A DNA stretch of 64,000 nucleotides from Trema orientale (taxonomy: Eukaryota > Streptophyta > Magnoliopsida > Rosales > Cannabaceae): the NCBI GenBank assembly GCA_002914845.1, contig JXTC01000385.1, positions 153,890 to 217,889 of the forward strand, in the 5' to 3' direction. Under the pieces are notes generated by a model. That model ran no database searches. It was not told the DNA's origin and saw nothing but the letters and a program-made list of their open reading frames with translations. Position numbers and translations under genes: made by a program. Shown here piece after piece: positions 1 through 12,001 of the stretch; within the stretch, counting starts at the first letter, position 1; every line of letters starts with the position of its first letter.

Positions 1-644
1 TGGCCGAGTAAACATATGGCAAAATTGAGGCAAAATAATTGAGTTTCAAATTTACAACAATTTTCTCCTGATTCCTAGCCCTCAAATAGGGGGTAGTTGG
101 CCACGGACTTAATTAATGATCCTGGACAAAAATACTCTTACATAATCACAAAATTCTCCACCTGTTGGCACCACCGTGGGCACAACGTAGGCACCATGTG
201 CACACTATGTGTGGGCATCATGGGCCTTGGTGTGGCAACACGCCACACCTAGCACTCCCCCTTTCCCCCCCCTCATTGCAACCTCGGGATCCCGAGGTTA
301 AGGAAAGATATCATCTTCACAGTCTCGGGCTCGAACCTGGTCCATAGAGAGAGTTTTGACTCAATTCTCAATAACAACCGGTGACTAATTTTTCTTTCAC
401 ACTCTCCCATAGTGTTGAAAAGAAATTTTACACCAACAGTAACTATAAAATTATGACTATTTCAGTATTGATTAATGATCACAGATTGTGTCTGTCTCTG
501 AATACTTTGACACTACTAGAAAAGTCATTTTTCAGAATTTTCCTATAAAAAGAATTTTATTTTATTTTAGTAAAAAATACTCATAGTTAGGTCCATTTCC
601 CTATTCTAAACGGTAATTCACTGTATCTATTTATTTTAATTTTA
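1..644. other. Left flank, no gene
   Basis: AT-rich sequence with a C-rich patch at about 150-280. I see no convincing coding region; the 60-codon open stretch at 165-347 is compositionally biased (His/Pro/Cys) and resembles no family I know. The stretch holds a perfect palindrome (280-299) and, on the minus strand at 326-336, a match to the RNA polymerase III box B consensus (GGTTCGAGCCC). No good box A lies at the expected distance, so a SINE is possible but not supported. Confidence 0.5.
280..299. repeat. 20-bp perfect palindrome
   Basis: AACCTCGGGATCCCGAGGTT equals its own reverse complement over all 20 bases. It has no spacer, so it could extrude only as a tight cruciform. It follows a run of C and stands out from the AT-rich surroundings. 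Function unknown. Confidence 0.9.
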
Positions 645-2824
645 GGGTTGATGATATTAATAACTTTTGAACTATACCTGTAATACCACTTTGCCCCCTG
701 AATTTTCTACTTACATATTAATGGTCCCTAAATTATATAATTATTGCAATAGTGATCTTTTTGTCACAAACTGTTAAATATTTAACAGAAATAAGTTATT
801 ATAAAGAACACAATTTAGTAACTATGGTCAAGAATGAGCTTCCGAATTTTTAATTTGTACAGTAGACTACCAAGACTTATGCAATTATTGTAGTAATGGC
901 CTTTTTTTAAACAAACTGTTAAATTTTAAACAGAAATAAGTCTTGTGCAAAGCGCATAGTGATAAACTTCTAATTATGTATATTTATTATGGGATTATTT
1001 CATCATTATACACTTAAAGTTTTAGTAAATTTTCTAATTTAAAGCACTTTTGTAAACATAGGCATAAAAGCAAGAGTTACCCCTAATTTGTGCTAAATAT
1101 TCGAATCTGCCCAAGTTTTGTAAAATGGGCACAGATTCTAAACCACATAGGAGATTGATCCAATTATTAAACCCATAGATTCTGGACTCAATTTCTCACA
1201 AAACTCAATTTACAAAATCTGTCCAAATTATTTCAAAATGGGTTGTAAATGGATAACATTGTAAATTGGACTGCATTCACATTCAGCCTGATACCCTTTA
1301 ATATTTAGCCCATTCTAGCCTCAATACAATCTCAAATGGAGTAATTCTTGATGCTATGGATACTTACACAAAAAGATCTAGATGATTTGTTCTTTGAGAA
1401 AATTCCAAAGAAGCTGAAATCTGGGTAAAAATATCAGATTTTTCCAGATGATAAGATCAACATCTAATTTTGACTCAGCAGAACCTATCTTCACCATTTT
1501 TGCTCCAAGTCAAGAAATATACCTATGGTGGATACAATTTTGGTGGCATATGACTTCTAAGAGATAAGGCTTCATTTTTTCTTCTTTGATCAAGATCTTT
1601 TTCGTCCAAATTCATAGAGTTCCAGATATATTTTTGAGAGGGACTGAATCTACCAAAACAAAGTGCCAACTTGTACTTATCCTAGTCTACAAATTTTGAC
1701 TTCGTATCTCTAAGTTTTCTTATAAATAAATGCTTAAGCTAGGCTTAGGGGGGTATCTTGGTTTGAAATTAAGATCACTCTCTTTTGTTCTCCTCTTGTT
1801 ATTCATGTTATTATAATCTTGCTTTGCCTTCAAAATAGTAAGAGTTTTGTGTTTAAAGCTATGTTTATATTATGTTCATACTTGTTGTTCTTCTTCGTTA
1901 TGTTTACTTAATCTTGTATATTGCTAAGGTGAAAGGGTAAATCTCTTGGGAAAAAGATAGGTATAATCTAAACTCTAGGTGGACTTCATTGTTTATATCC
2001 TTTAATCACTGTTATACATGTACTACTTAATTTTCTTAATCAATCTTAATACCCTTCTTATTTAGTGGTGGGTCTTGATTCATTGTAGTCAACCTTTGGC
2101 ACAATAAATTCTTAATTCCTTTTGTACTGGTTGTGTTAGGAAGGGATTTTGATTTGTTGTGGACATAAGGTGGCACCATGAATGCTTGACCACATTTGCA
2201 AGTATTGGTGTTAGCAAAGAAGGTAATTAAGAAAACTAATCTAATCACATAAATAACTAATTTAAATCTTTCGATTGGACCCTCCGTTTATATGTAGATT
2301 TAGAGTGATAAAAGAGCTTAGATTATACTTATTTGATGTACCCAAGAGTGGATCCCCCTAATCTTAGCAATTGTTTAATTTTGCAACTTCATATCATTAT
2401 ATTTCTATTACTTTGTTTCATATTGTTATGATCATCCTACAATATACTTTCTCCAATCATTTTTATTCTTGTAATATAGATATTATGGTCTTGTATTATT
2501 CACCTTTCTGTGGATTGACCTCGGTCTTACCGAGTAATTTATTACTTTGACACTCCTGTACTTGGGAGAAGACTTCAATAATATGAATCAGTCACACAAC
2601 TTAGTAATTATGACTAAAAACGAGATTCTGCCTCATAGAAGTAAATAATGGCCAATAATACACTTTTTTCATGGCTATTTTCTTTTAAAAAATTAACAGT
2701 TGTAACAAAGTGGCTATTGCTTTAACAATTTCATAATTTAAAGGTCATTTCTATATAAGTTAAAAATTCGAGGTGCAAAGTGATACAATGAGTATAATTT
2801 AAGGACCATTACTATATTTAACCC
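645..2824. mobile_element. Mutator-like element (MULE), non-coding, with long terminal inverted repeats
   Basis: The 2180-bp element is bounded by a perfect 9-bp target-site duplication, TTAATTTTA, at 636-644 and 2825-2833. Nine bases is the Mutator-superfamily signature. The ends begin GGGTTGATGATATTAATAAC and, read inward from the right, GGGTTAAATATAGTAATGGT. The inverted similarity continues for about 230 bp per side, through repeated motifs such as CCTAAATTATATAATTATTGCAAT-like blocks. The arms are about 645-900 and 2590-2824. The interior (about 980-2580) has no transposase and no long reading frame, so this copy is non-autonomous. The interior may be captured sequence; I do not recognise it. 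A related, smaller element lies at 20644-42236. Confidence 0.8.
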
Positions 2825-2833
2825 TTAATTTTA

Positions 2834-3268
2834 CTAACCAACTTTTGTTGTTTTTGTCGTCCTTTATTTGCATAAAATAATTACATAGTTATTTCTTCTT
2901 CACAATATAAATATATATATCTGTAACAAGGTTATGATGAACTTTATAGAATTTGGCTTATTTGAATCCTTGTCCTATTAACACTTGGTTTGCAGGATTG
3001 TGGGAGGAAAGAGAGGAGTAGAATCAGATATATCTTTTATTTGGCAAGAATGATTATGAGAGAAAGAGGATAAATGGATGCATTAGGGATGTCGTTAGGC
3101 TCAATAATGGAAGGATTTAAGTGCTCTTATTTTTTGTTTTTGTTTTTTTTATAAATATATATGTAATGAATTTTTTTTTAAAAAAGAACAAGCAAGAACA
3201 AAAACTACACGCATACAACTCACAAGCAAAATATGAATGAGAATACTTGTAAATGTATTATTCCCATT
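2834..3268. other. AT-rich spacer between the MULE and the copia element
   Basis: No gene or RNA is recognisable. A purine-rich stretch at about 3000-3120 follows a splice-acceptor-like TTTGCAG but has no extended reading frame. The last bases, AAGCT (3269-3273), are the left target-site duplication of the next element. Confidence 0.4.
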
Positions 3269-3273
3269 AAGCT

Positions 3274-3361
3274 TGTTACGACCGTTTCTTGTATTCTTAC
3301 CGAATATAATTAATTGTCCAATTAATTATATAAGGTGAGAATACAAGCAACGGTCGTAACA
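3274..3361. repeat. Palindromic left terminus of the copia element
   Basis: This 88-bp segment starts TGTTACGACC and ends GGTCGTAACA. Its two halves are near-perfect inverted repeats around a centre near 3318. It directly follows the AAGCT duplication and directly precedes the primer-binding site, so it holds the 5' LTR position. The left half is a better reverse-complement match to the tip of the right LTR (13211-13266) than the right half is a direct match to it. Compared as reverse complement, the tips differ at about 4 of 56 positions, all transitions; compared directly they differ at about twice as many. Confidence 0.85.
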
Positions 3362-3363
3362 AT

Positions 3364-3375
3364 TGGTATCATAGC
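3364..3375 (+). other. Primer-binding site (initiator Met tRNA type)
   Basis: TGGTATCATAGC lies two bases after the left terminus. It resembles the TGGTATCAGAGC primer-binding site that plant copia and gypsy elements use with the 3' end of initiator methionine tRNA. It fixes the inner edge of the left LTR position. Confidence 0.8.
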
Positions 3376-3435
3376 AGGTCTCTAATAGTTTGTTTTGTGA
3401 GATCTTGTGGATTTTTGGCCATATTTTTCAAGTAT

Positions 3436-4360
3436 GTCATTTCTTGCCGAAGGAGGGTCCATTACACACCCTCCACTGCTTGATGGTACAAACTATTCAT
3501 ATTGGAAGGTACGTATGAAGGCTTTCATCAAATCTATTGATGAAAAATCATTGAAATTTGTTCTTGCTGGATGGGCACCGCTAACCACTAAGGATGAGAA
3601 TGGGAATGTTATTCCTAAATATAAACTCAATTGGTCTTCTGATGATGATAAATTGGCCAACTACAACTCCAGAGCGTTACATGCCATTCTCAATGGTGTT
3701 TATGCTACTCGAAACATAGTGATAACAAATTGTGATTCTGCCAAAGAAGCATGGGATATTTTACAAACACATTTTGAAGGTTCTGGTGATATGAAAAGAA
3801 CCAAAATAGTTATTTTAACCTCTAAATTTGAAAAGTTAAAAATAAAAGAAGATGAAACTCTATCTGAATATTTTACTAAACTATATGATATTTTTAATAA
3901 AGCTTTTGCTCTTGGTAAACGCTTTTCAGATACTAAAATGGTTAGAAAAATATTTAGATCTTTACCTGACAAGTTTCAACCAAAGCTGACGGCCATTGAA
4001 GAAAGTAAGAACCTTGAAACTATGAAGGTGGAGGAACTTATAGGATCCTTCTAGACCTATGAGATGAATATCATGCATAGGAAGAAGGATAAATCAATTG
4101 CTCTCAAAGCTACCCTTGAACCAGCTATGAGTGAAAATCGAAATCTTGATGATGAACTTGCTCTATTATCCAAAAACTTTAATAAATTTTTAAAGAAAAT
4201 GGGCAGACAATCAAAGGGAAGCAATACAAGTAAAGGTAAGTCCACACCTCCTAAATCTGATATTTCTAAAGATAAAAAGAAAGGTATTCAGTGTAGGGAG
4301 TGTGAAGGTTATGGTCACATACAAGCTGAATGTGCCAACACCCTAAAGAAAAAAATCTAG
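3436..4360 (+). pseudogene. Copia gag remnant
   Basis: Capsid-type copia gag. The ATG at 3436 opens MSFLAEGGS and is followed by the family signature LLDGTNYSYWKVRMKAF, then the helical UBN2-like region with AKEAWDILQTHFEG. A zinc knuckle of the CX2CX4HX4C type (CRECEGYGHIQAEC) sits near 4290-4335. A further coding stretch leads to a second, weaker knuckle-like motif (CHLCGVKGH) at about 5112-5140. Part of a broken fossil. Confidence 0.85.
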
Positions 4361-5081
4361 GGCAATGACTACCTCGTGGAGTGATAAAGAGTCAAAAGGC
4401 AGCCAAGAAGAAGATGAAACTCATGTAAGTAATTACGTTGCCTTTGGAGTTTCTTTAGTTTCAAATAATATGTATTCTATGCAGAGTTTTGTAGATAATA
4501 TTACAATACAGCCTGCATCTGGCAGTAATATTGTAACATCAGATAGGATATATGATTCTGACAGTGATGAATCCGAACTGGATAAAGAATCAATTAGAAG
4601 ATCCTATGAGAATATATATTCTCAATAGGTTAAAGTTGTAGATTAGAATAGATCCCTTGAAGGATGAATTTCTACTCTCATCCAATATAAGGAGAATTCT
4701 GAAATAAAGATCCAAGAGTTAAAAACTTTGCTGGCTGAAAAAGAAGCAAAGTTAAAAGATATTTCAGCAGAGCTTGATAGGACTTAAAAGTCCTTAAAAA
4801 TACTAAATTCTGGAACTGCCAAATTAGATCATATTCTAACAGCTGGTAGATCTGGGTCAGATCATCATGGACTCAGATTTAACTGTGAGAACTCGAATTC
4901 AAAAACTATTTTTGTTAAGAGTTCTATTCCTAACCCAATTGCAGGAACCAGCAGTGATGTTACAACACAGAAGAAATCTCATATTGTAACTGCACCAATA
5001 TTAGTTTCTGGAAAACATACTAATGTTGCAATACGAAAATCTCCTGTTGCAGTATATAGCAAACCTGCAGGATTTAATTCC

Positions 5082-8000
5082 ATGAGAAACCGTGGTAAGT
5101 TCGTTCCAACTTGTCATTTATGTGGTGTTAAAGGTCATATTAGACCTAGGTACTTTACTATGAGGAATTTTTTGGAAAATAACTATTATTCACATGAAAT
5201 TCCATTTCAAAGAAAGTCACCAAAGAAAAAGATTAATTTATCAAGAAAAACAAGAAAAAATTGGGTTAAAAATTCTGAATTAAATTGTTTTGGATCTTTT
5301 ACTTGTTTTAGATCATGTGCTACTAACAATTGGTATTTCGATAGTGGTTGTTCCAGGCACATGACAGGTGATAAATCTATTCTTTTTGACTACAAGGTTG
5401 ACATTAGTGGTATTGCAACATTCAGTGATGGTGCAAAAGAAAAAGTTCTTGGAAAAAGAACTCTCAATATTGAAGGATTTCCTAAAATCAAGAATGTTTT
5501 GCATGTTGAGAGACTTATGGTTAATTTGATCAGCACAAGTCAAATTTATGATTTAAACTTTAATGTTAATTTCACTCGTGATAAATGTGTTGTTGTTGAT
5601 GAATGTAGTAAATCAGTTTTAGAAGGCTTTAGATCAAAGGATAATTACTATACTTTGACAAAATTACATTCATGTAATAAGTCATCTGTAATTGAATCTG
5701 ATCTTTGGCATGAAAAGTTAGGACATTTGAATTTTAAAATGTTGCAGAAACTTACTAATTCAGATGCGGTCCGTGGCTTACCAAAATTGGGTAAAAAATC
5801 ACAAAGTGTTTGTAGTCCTTGTCAGATGGGTAAATAGGTAAGATCAACACATAAAGTGATACAACATGTTACAACATCAAGAGTGTTAGAACTACTTCAT
5901 ATAGATCTTATGGGTCCCATACAAGTAGAAAGTGTTACAGGTAAAATGTATATTTTTGTTTGTGTAGATGACTTTTCTAGATATACTTGGGTAGATTTTT
6001 TAAGAGAAAAGTCAGATACTTTTGATACCTTTAAGAAACTAGTTGTTAAACTTAAAACGAATAAAGGTTGTAACATTAGTAAAATAATCAGAATACGAAG
6101 TGATTATTGTAAGGAATTTAAAAATTCTTCGCATGCTGATTTTTGTGATTCAAACGGTATTACTCATGAATTTTATGCTCCAAAGACACCACAATAAAAT
6201 GGTGTTGTAGAAAGAAAGAATAAAGCATTATAGGAGATGGCTCGGGTGAAGCTAAATAGCAAAAAGCTTACAAAATAGTTGTGGGTTGAAGCCGCAAACA
6301 CAGCATGTTACAACATAAACCGTGTATATTTTCGACCAGGTACAAGTAAAACTCCTTACAAAATTTGGAGAGGTAAAAAACCTAACTTGGGATATTTTCA
6401 TATTTTTGGAAGTACTTGTTACATTCTCAATAATAGAGAACAGTTAGGTAAGTTTGATGCAAAAAGTGATGTATGAGTACAGTTAGGTAAGTTTGATGCA
6501 AAAAGTGATGTATGAGTTTTCTTTGGATATTCTAATAATAGTCGTGCTTATCGTATTTATAACATGAGAACACAGACTATTATGGATTCTGCTAATATTA
6601 TTGTAGATGATTTTTTAGACTTTGCAGAATACTCTAAAGAAGATGAAATTCAAAGTCTTATGGAAGATACTGATTCAGATAAAAATGTTGCAACACAGAC
6701 AAAAGTTACAACACAACTTGAGGGCACTACTAGTTCAGATAATCATGTCTCAACATCCGAATCGGATGTTACAACATCATCTGAACAGACATCTTTTGAT
6801 GAACCAACAGTGGATATTCGAGATCCAATTCAGAAAGAACCCTCTTCAAGGGTCTAAAAGAATTATCCTATCGACCTAATCATAGGTAATTTTGAAGATG
6901 GAATGGTGACTAGAAGGAGAAATATTAATCTGGTACAATTTCTTTGTTTTACTTCTTTAATTGAACCTAAAAATGTTAAAAAAGCTTTACAAGATAATTT
7001 TTGGATTAAAGTCATGCAAGAAGAATTGGAACAATTTTATAGAAACGATATTTGGACATTAGTACCTAGACCCAATGATTCTAATGTTATCGGAACCAAA
7101 TAGATTTTTAAAAATAAATCAAATGAATTTGGTAATATTATTAGAAACAAGGCTAGGTTAGTTGCCAAGGATAGACTCAAGTGGAGGGTATAAACTTTGA
7201 TAAAACTTTTGCTCCTGTGGCAAGACTTAAATCGATTCATTTATTACTTGCTATTGCTTGTCACATTGGTTTTATTTTACATCAAATGGATGCAAAGAGT
7301 ACTTTTTTAAATGTTTTTTTGAATGAGAAGGCATATGTTGAACAACCCAAGGGTTTTGAAGATCCTCACAAGCCTAACCATGTTTTCAAACTTAAAAAGG
7401 CATTGTATAGTTTAAAATAAGCTCTTCAGGCTTGGTATGAATGTTTGACAACGTTCTTAGTACAAAAGGGCTACACGAGAGGGAGAGTAGACGAAACTCT
7501 ATTCATCAAACACTTTAATTCTGATATTATTGTTGCACAAATTTATGTTAATGATATAGTTTTTGGTTCTACCTCTAATGATAAAGTGCAGGAGTTTGTG
7601 AAAAAAATGAAAGAAGAGTTTGAGATGAGCACGGTAGGTGAATTAACCTATTTTCTAGGTGGTGAAGCAGTTGAAAGATGGGATTTTTGTTTCCCAAAGT
7701 AAGTTTGCTAGAAACCTAGTTAAGAAATTTGGATTAGAGTTAGCAAAACATATGAATACTCTTATGAGTACAAATCTAAAGCTGACTAAAGATGAAAATA
7801 AAGTCGATGTGGATCTAACTCTTTATAGAAGTATGATAGGTAGCTTGCTGTATTTTATAGCTAGCAGACCTGATATTACTTATATTATTAGTGTATGTGT
7901 TAGATATCAATCCTGTCCAAAGGAATCCCATGTTGTTGCTGTAAAAAGAATAATCAAGTATATTAGTGGTATAATTGATAATATACTTGATTTTGGTCTT

Positions 8001-8504
8001 TGGTATTCCAAAGATACTAACATTAATCTTGTAGGTTACAGTGACGCAGATTAGGCAGGTAACGCTGATGACATAAAAAGTACAACAGGGGGTTGTTTCT
8101 TTCTTGGAAACAATTTGATTTCCTAGCATAGTAAAAAGCAAAACTCAATCTCTTTGTCCACTGCAGAGGCTGAGTATATTGCTGCAGAAAGTTATTATAC
8201 TCAGTTATTTTGGATGAAACAAATGCTCAAGGACTATGGTATTATATTGGATACATTGATTATTTATTGTGATAACACTAGTGCTCTAAATATATCCAAG
8301 AATCCAGTACAACACTCTAGGACTAAGCATATAGACATCCGTTATCATTTTATCAGAGATCTTGTTGAGGGCAAAATTAGAATGTTGGAACATATAGAGA
8401 CAGACAATCAGTTGGCAGATATTTTTGCAAAAGCTCTTGATTTTCTACGTTTTAATTCTTTAAGAAAATCCCTAGAATTTGTTCCGTATGAAACTATATT
8501 GTAA
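5082..8504 (+). pseudogene. Copia pol remnant: protease, integrase, reverse transcriptase, RNase H
   Basis: Domains appear in Ty1/copia order. Protease shows WYFDSGCSRHMTG at about 5330. The pre-integrase HH-CC region has LWHEKLGHLNF and CSPCQMGK at about 5700-5835. The integrase core begins IDLMGPIQ near 5900. Reverse transcriptase begins at KTFAPVARLKSI near 7200, and the active-site block reads YVNDIVFGS near 7543. RNase H has GYSDAD near 8035, STAEAEYIAA near 8155 and the terminal KHIDIRYHFIRD near 8325. Integrase before reverse transcriptase excludes Ty3/gypsy. Several breaks are present; it is not functional. Confidence 0.9.
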
Positions 8505-9390
8505 CATCAGCCAAATCAGAGTCAAAAATTTAAATTTATCTCAAGAGATAAGAAAAAAGATGAAATAGTTTTTTTGTTATAAAATTATTGTCTAATATAC
8601 GGTTCTTGTCATTTTTCTTGGAAATTATTCTGGAATATTCTTAAAAAATTGTGAATTCTTGATTGATTATTGACTGACGTGTGTATTATCTTGTTCTCAG
8701 TTTTATTGTGTATACAAGCCTCATGATCAAAAAGAGCTACCTACACTGATGTGTGAAAGCCATCCTTAAGTAATCTGGGTCTATGTATCACAAATACAAT
8801 AGAGAATGATCTATCATATGAAAAGAGCTACCTCAGTGATAGTGTAAAAGCTACTATTCATAGAAAGATCATTACCTAAAATATTGTCAATGTTACAACA
8901 TTAACGAAATTAAAAAAAAATAAAATAAAATAAAATAAAATAATAAAATAAAATAAAATTCGAGATCAATCAATCAGTCAATTTTCAATCTTAAATGATC
9001 AATCAATCTGATGAATTTTTCCAAGTAATTTTCATGAATAAAGATGGTAAGGATTGTTTATTTTAATTTTTTTTTATAATAGGAATGATTTCATCAATTT
9101 CTTTTGTCTATAGGTTACCATTTATAATATATTGACTCTGTAGGATACACTGATGTTACAACATGAAATAAACTGGGCTCATTTAATTGGAAAATTGGAT
9201 AAAATCAATAAACTACCGCTGTAGACAGTTTTTCCTTATTCCTGTGATTTGCTCTCATTATAGTTTCTGATATCTTTTTGGCTCCAAAATTGATTTTATT
9301 TCCTTTTTCAAATTTGGGAAACTGAATGGACTCTAGGATATTTAAATTCCTATTGTTCTCTGTTATTCTCACTGTCCTACAAATTCTTCT
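8505..9390 (+). other. Non-coding spacer after copia pol
   Basis: AT-rich interior of the copia element between RNase H and the extra coding region. It holds a short (AAAAT)n run near 8910-8960 and two copies of the dispersed motif (8889-8902 and 9152-9165). No gene seen. Confidence 0.6.
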
Positions 9391-11476
9391 TTGCCGGTTA
9401 CACCTTTGCTCTTCAAAAATTTTCTGAGTGTTGAAACAAGTTCGAAAATGGTGGACACGAGAAGTGGTAAGAAGAATGACTCTCCTGCTACTGCCAAAGG
9501 GAAACTTTCTTCCTCATCAACTCCGATGAAGAAGAAATCTGCTTCTTCCTCATCTGCAGTGAAATTGCAAAAGACTGGTTCCATGGCTGAACCTTCGACT
9601 CAGCCTCCACTAGCAAGTGAACAGAATGTCTCTATTCAAGCCTAATCTATTGTGGGTTTTTCGATTGCTCCACCATCAGCACCGATAGTTCCTATTCATG
9701 CTGTCGAAATCTCCAATCCACTACCGGTGACATCAGAAGAAGGAAGCTCGATTTTGATTTCTCGTTCTCTCAAAGAATCGATGCAGACTGATGTTCCAAC
9801 ATCTGCTCCACCAAATCTTTTGATTTCAAGGGAGGGTCTGGATGAGAAAGTACCACCTGCGACTTCCAATGTTCCAACATCATCTGTTGATGATGCTGCC
9901 AAAGACACAATGGACACTAGCCCTCTTCCTAAAGATGACTTTTCTCCTAGGTATACTCCAGAAAATATCCCCGAGAAAAATGTTGATGATATAGCCCAAA
10001 CTGCATCTGTGATTCCTTTGGATGTTCCAACATCTGTTGCAGATCCAAAGATATCAATAGCGCCATCGGCTGAAATGGGTGATGTGCCAACATCTCCCAG
10101 ACTCTGAGTTCCAATGGTGCCTATCGACACCACCATCAGCTGAAATGGGTGATGTGCCAACATCTCCCAGACTCTTAGTTCCAATGGTGCCTATCGAGAC
10201 AACCTCTCTGAAGTTTGCTGATATCCCTAATGTTTCAACACAGGGAGATCCACCTGCAGCCACTGTACCAGTCTCAACACAGTAATCTGAGGCCGATGTC
10301 CCAATATCTTCTCAAGTTCAAACACCACCAGTTGTACCAGACCCGGTTACAACATCAAAGACACAGAAGAAGTCTGTCGCTCAAGAAGTTTCTGGCCAAT
10401 CTTCGAAGTCAACACAACCGAAGAAGAAAACTACTGCTGTAGAGAAAGGAAAAGGGGTATTTTCTTCAGAAACACCAGGTTATATTCCTGAAAACTCCTA
10501 TTCTCTATGGTACTATAAAAAAGATGCTGCTCAATCTGAGGCCGATGTCCCAACATCTTCTCAAGATCAAACACCACCAGTTGTACCAGACTCGGTTACA
10601 ACATCAAAGACAAAGAAGAAGTCTGTTGCTCAAAAAGTTTATGGCCAATCTTCGAAGTCAACACAACCGAAGAAGAAAGCTACTGCTGTAGAGAAAGGAA
10701 AAGGGGTATTCTCTTTAGAAACACCAGGTTATATTCCTGAAAACTCCTATTCTCCATGGTACGATAAAAAAGATGCTGCTCAATCTATGAAGATTTATGA
10801 ACATTATCAGTTTATACCTGAGAGAAATATAAACTTGAAGTCATTTCAGAAAATAGGGGCTCTAAAATGTATTGAAGATCAAAAGTGGTTGAATACTGTA
10901 TCTGAAATCAAAGGCTTTGTCCCTAGGATAGTCTAGGAATTTTATTCCAATTTAATTGAAGACTTAGACAAACTAGGTTCACCAGGGTATAGGAAAGTCT
11001 TTGTTAGGGGTCATGTTTATGATTTTTCCCCTGCTGTTATAGCCAATTTTCTGAACATACCTATTTGGCCATTTGATGACTTTGAGAAAGAATTTTCTCT
11101 CAACAAGGTAGCTAGTGAAATCCTTCGTACACAAACCAAATGGCCGAAGAATAGTATTTTTAAGACTACTAATCTGACACTTAAGTACAAAAGGTCGCAT
11201 CGTATTACCATTGATAATTGGATCCCAACCACGCATTCCAATATACTGCATGGAGATTGTGCTTGTTTTTTCTTTGATGTTGAAACATGTGGCCAAGTGA
11301 ATTTAGCACAATTGATTTTCAAGCATATCTATGATCTTCGATACAACACCAACCCAACCAAAAGATTAATCTTTCCAGTGCTTATCTATGGAGTTCTGAC
11401 CAAGCAGAGACCTCCTCGCTATAGTTCTGAATATCTCACTCCTCTTGTTCAGAATAAAGGAGAGAGATTCTATTAA
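9391..11476 (+). pseudogene. Extra 3' coding region of the copia element (Pro/Ser/Thr-rich leader plus plant-transposon domain)
   Basis: The first half (9448-10780) encodes a low-complexity chain rich in Pro, Ser, Thr and Lys, starting MVDTRSGKKNDS, with recurrent DVPTS/NVPTS/PVTTS blocks. A ~60-bp unit is repeated near 10080-10190 and a ~248-bp unit near 10285-10780. The second half (about 10785-11476) encodes a globular region with AAQSMKIYEHYQFIPERN, KGFVPRIV, YRKVFVRGHVYDFSP and LIFPVLIYGVLTKQ. This resembles the 'putative plant transposon protein' domain found after pol in plant retroelements. The place matches the env-like region of SIRE elements, but I see no clear signal peptide or membrane anchor. 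Broken; role unknown. Confidence 0.6.
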
Positions 11477-11989
11477 GGGGGAGGATAAGCCTACTGCAGA
11501 TCCTAATGTTACAACATCTGGTACTACAGATACAAGTGCTGTAAATTCTGCCATGCTTACTCATTTGGACAAGATGAAGTGAATGTTATCTGTAATTTGC
11601 ATGATGATGACCATTGATGTGGGAGATGCTTCTCCGGCTCCTCCTCTTGCTTGAAGATCTTTTTAAAAGTTTCTGTTTTTCTGTTTATCGATAATAAATG
11701 ATGTATATGACAGACAACTTCTGATTTCTGGTTTGGTATTTTGTTCTGTTTTCTGTAGGAATTGAGCTCATGTTACAACATTGAGCAACTTATGACATTG
11801 GTTTCTTATATGTGATTTCTGGTTTTCATTTAAGTTATGAATTCTGTAGTGATTTGTAACTACCTTTGGCTATTTTTGCCAAAAAAGGGGAGTAGTTGCA
11901 AAAATTACAAAACTTCTGGCCAACCACTGATTATTTTGCAGGGACTAACTTAGTTTTTGCAGGTACAAATATTTTGCCCAAAAAATGCC

Positions 11990-12001
11990 AAAGGGGGAGA
12001 T
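11990..12001 (+). other. Polypurine tract of the copia element
   Basis: AAAGGGGGAGAT directly before TGAAAGAG matches the plus-strand primer tract found next to the 3' LTR in plant copia elements. It sets the start of the long right LTR at 12002, much earlier than the palindromic tip alone would suggest. Confidence 0.8.

Noticed and set aside
326-336. SINE or tRNA gene from the box B-like sequence
   Set aside because: No acceptable box A or cloverleaf around it.
9696-10263. Minus-strand open frames with DVGTS repeats
   Set aside because: Shadows of the repeated motif in the copia extra region; no domain and the wrong strand.
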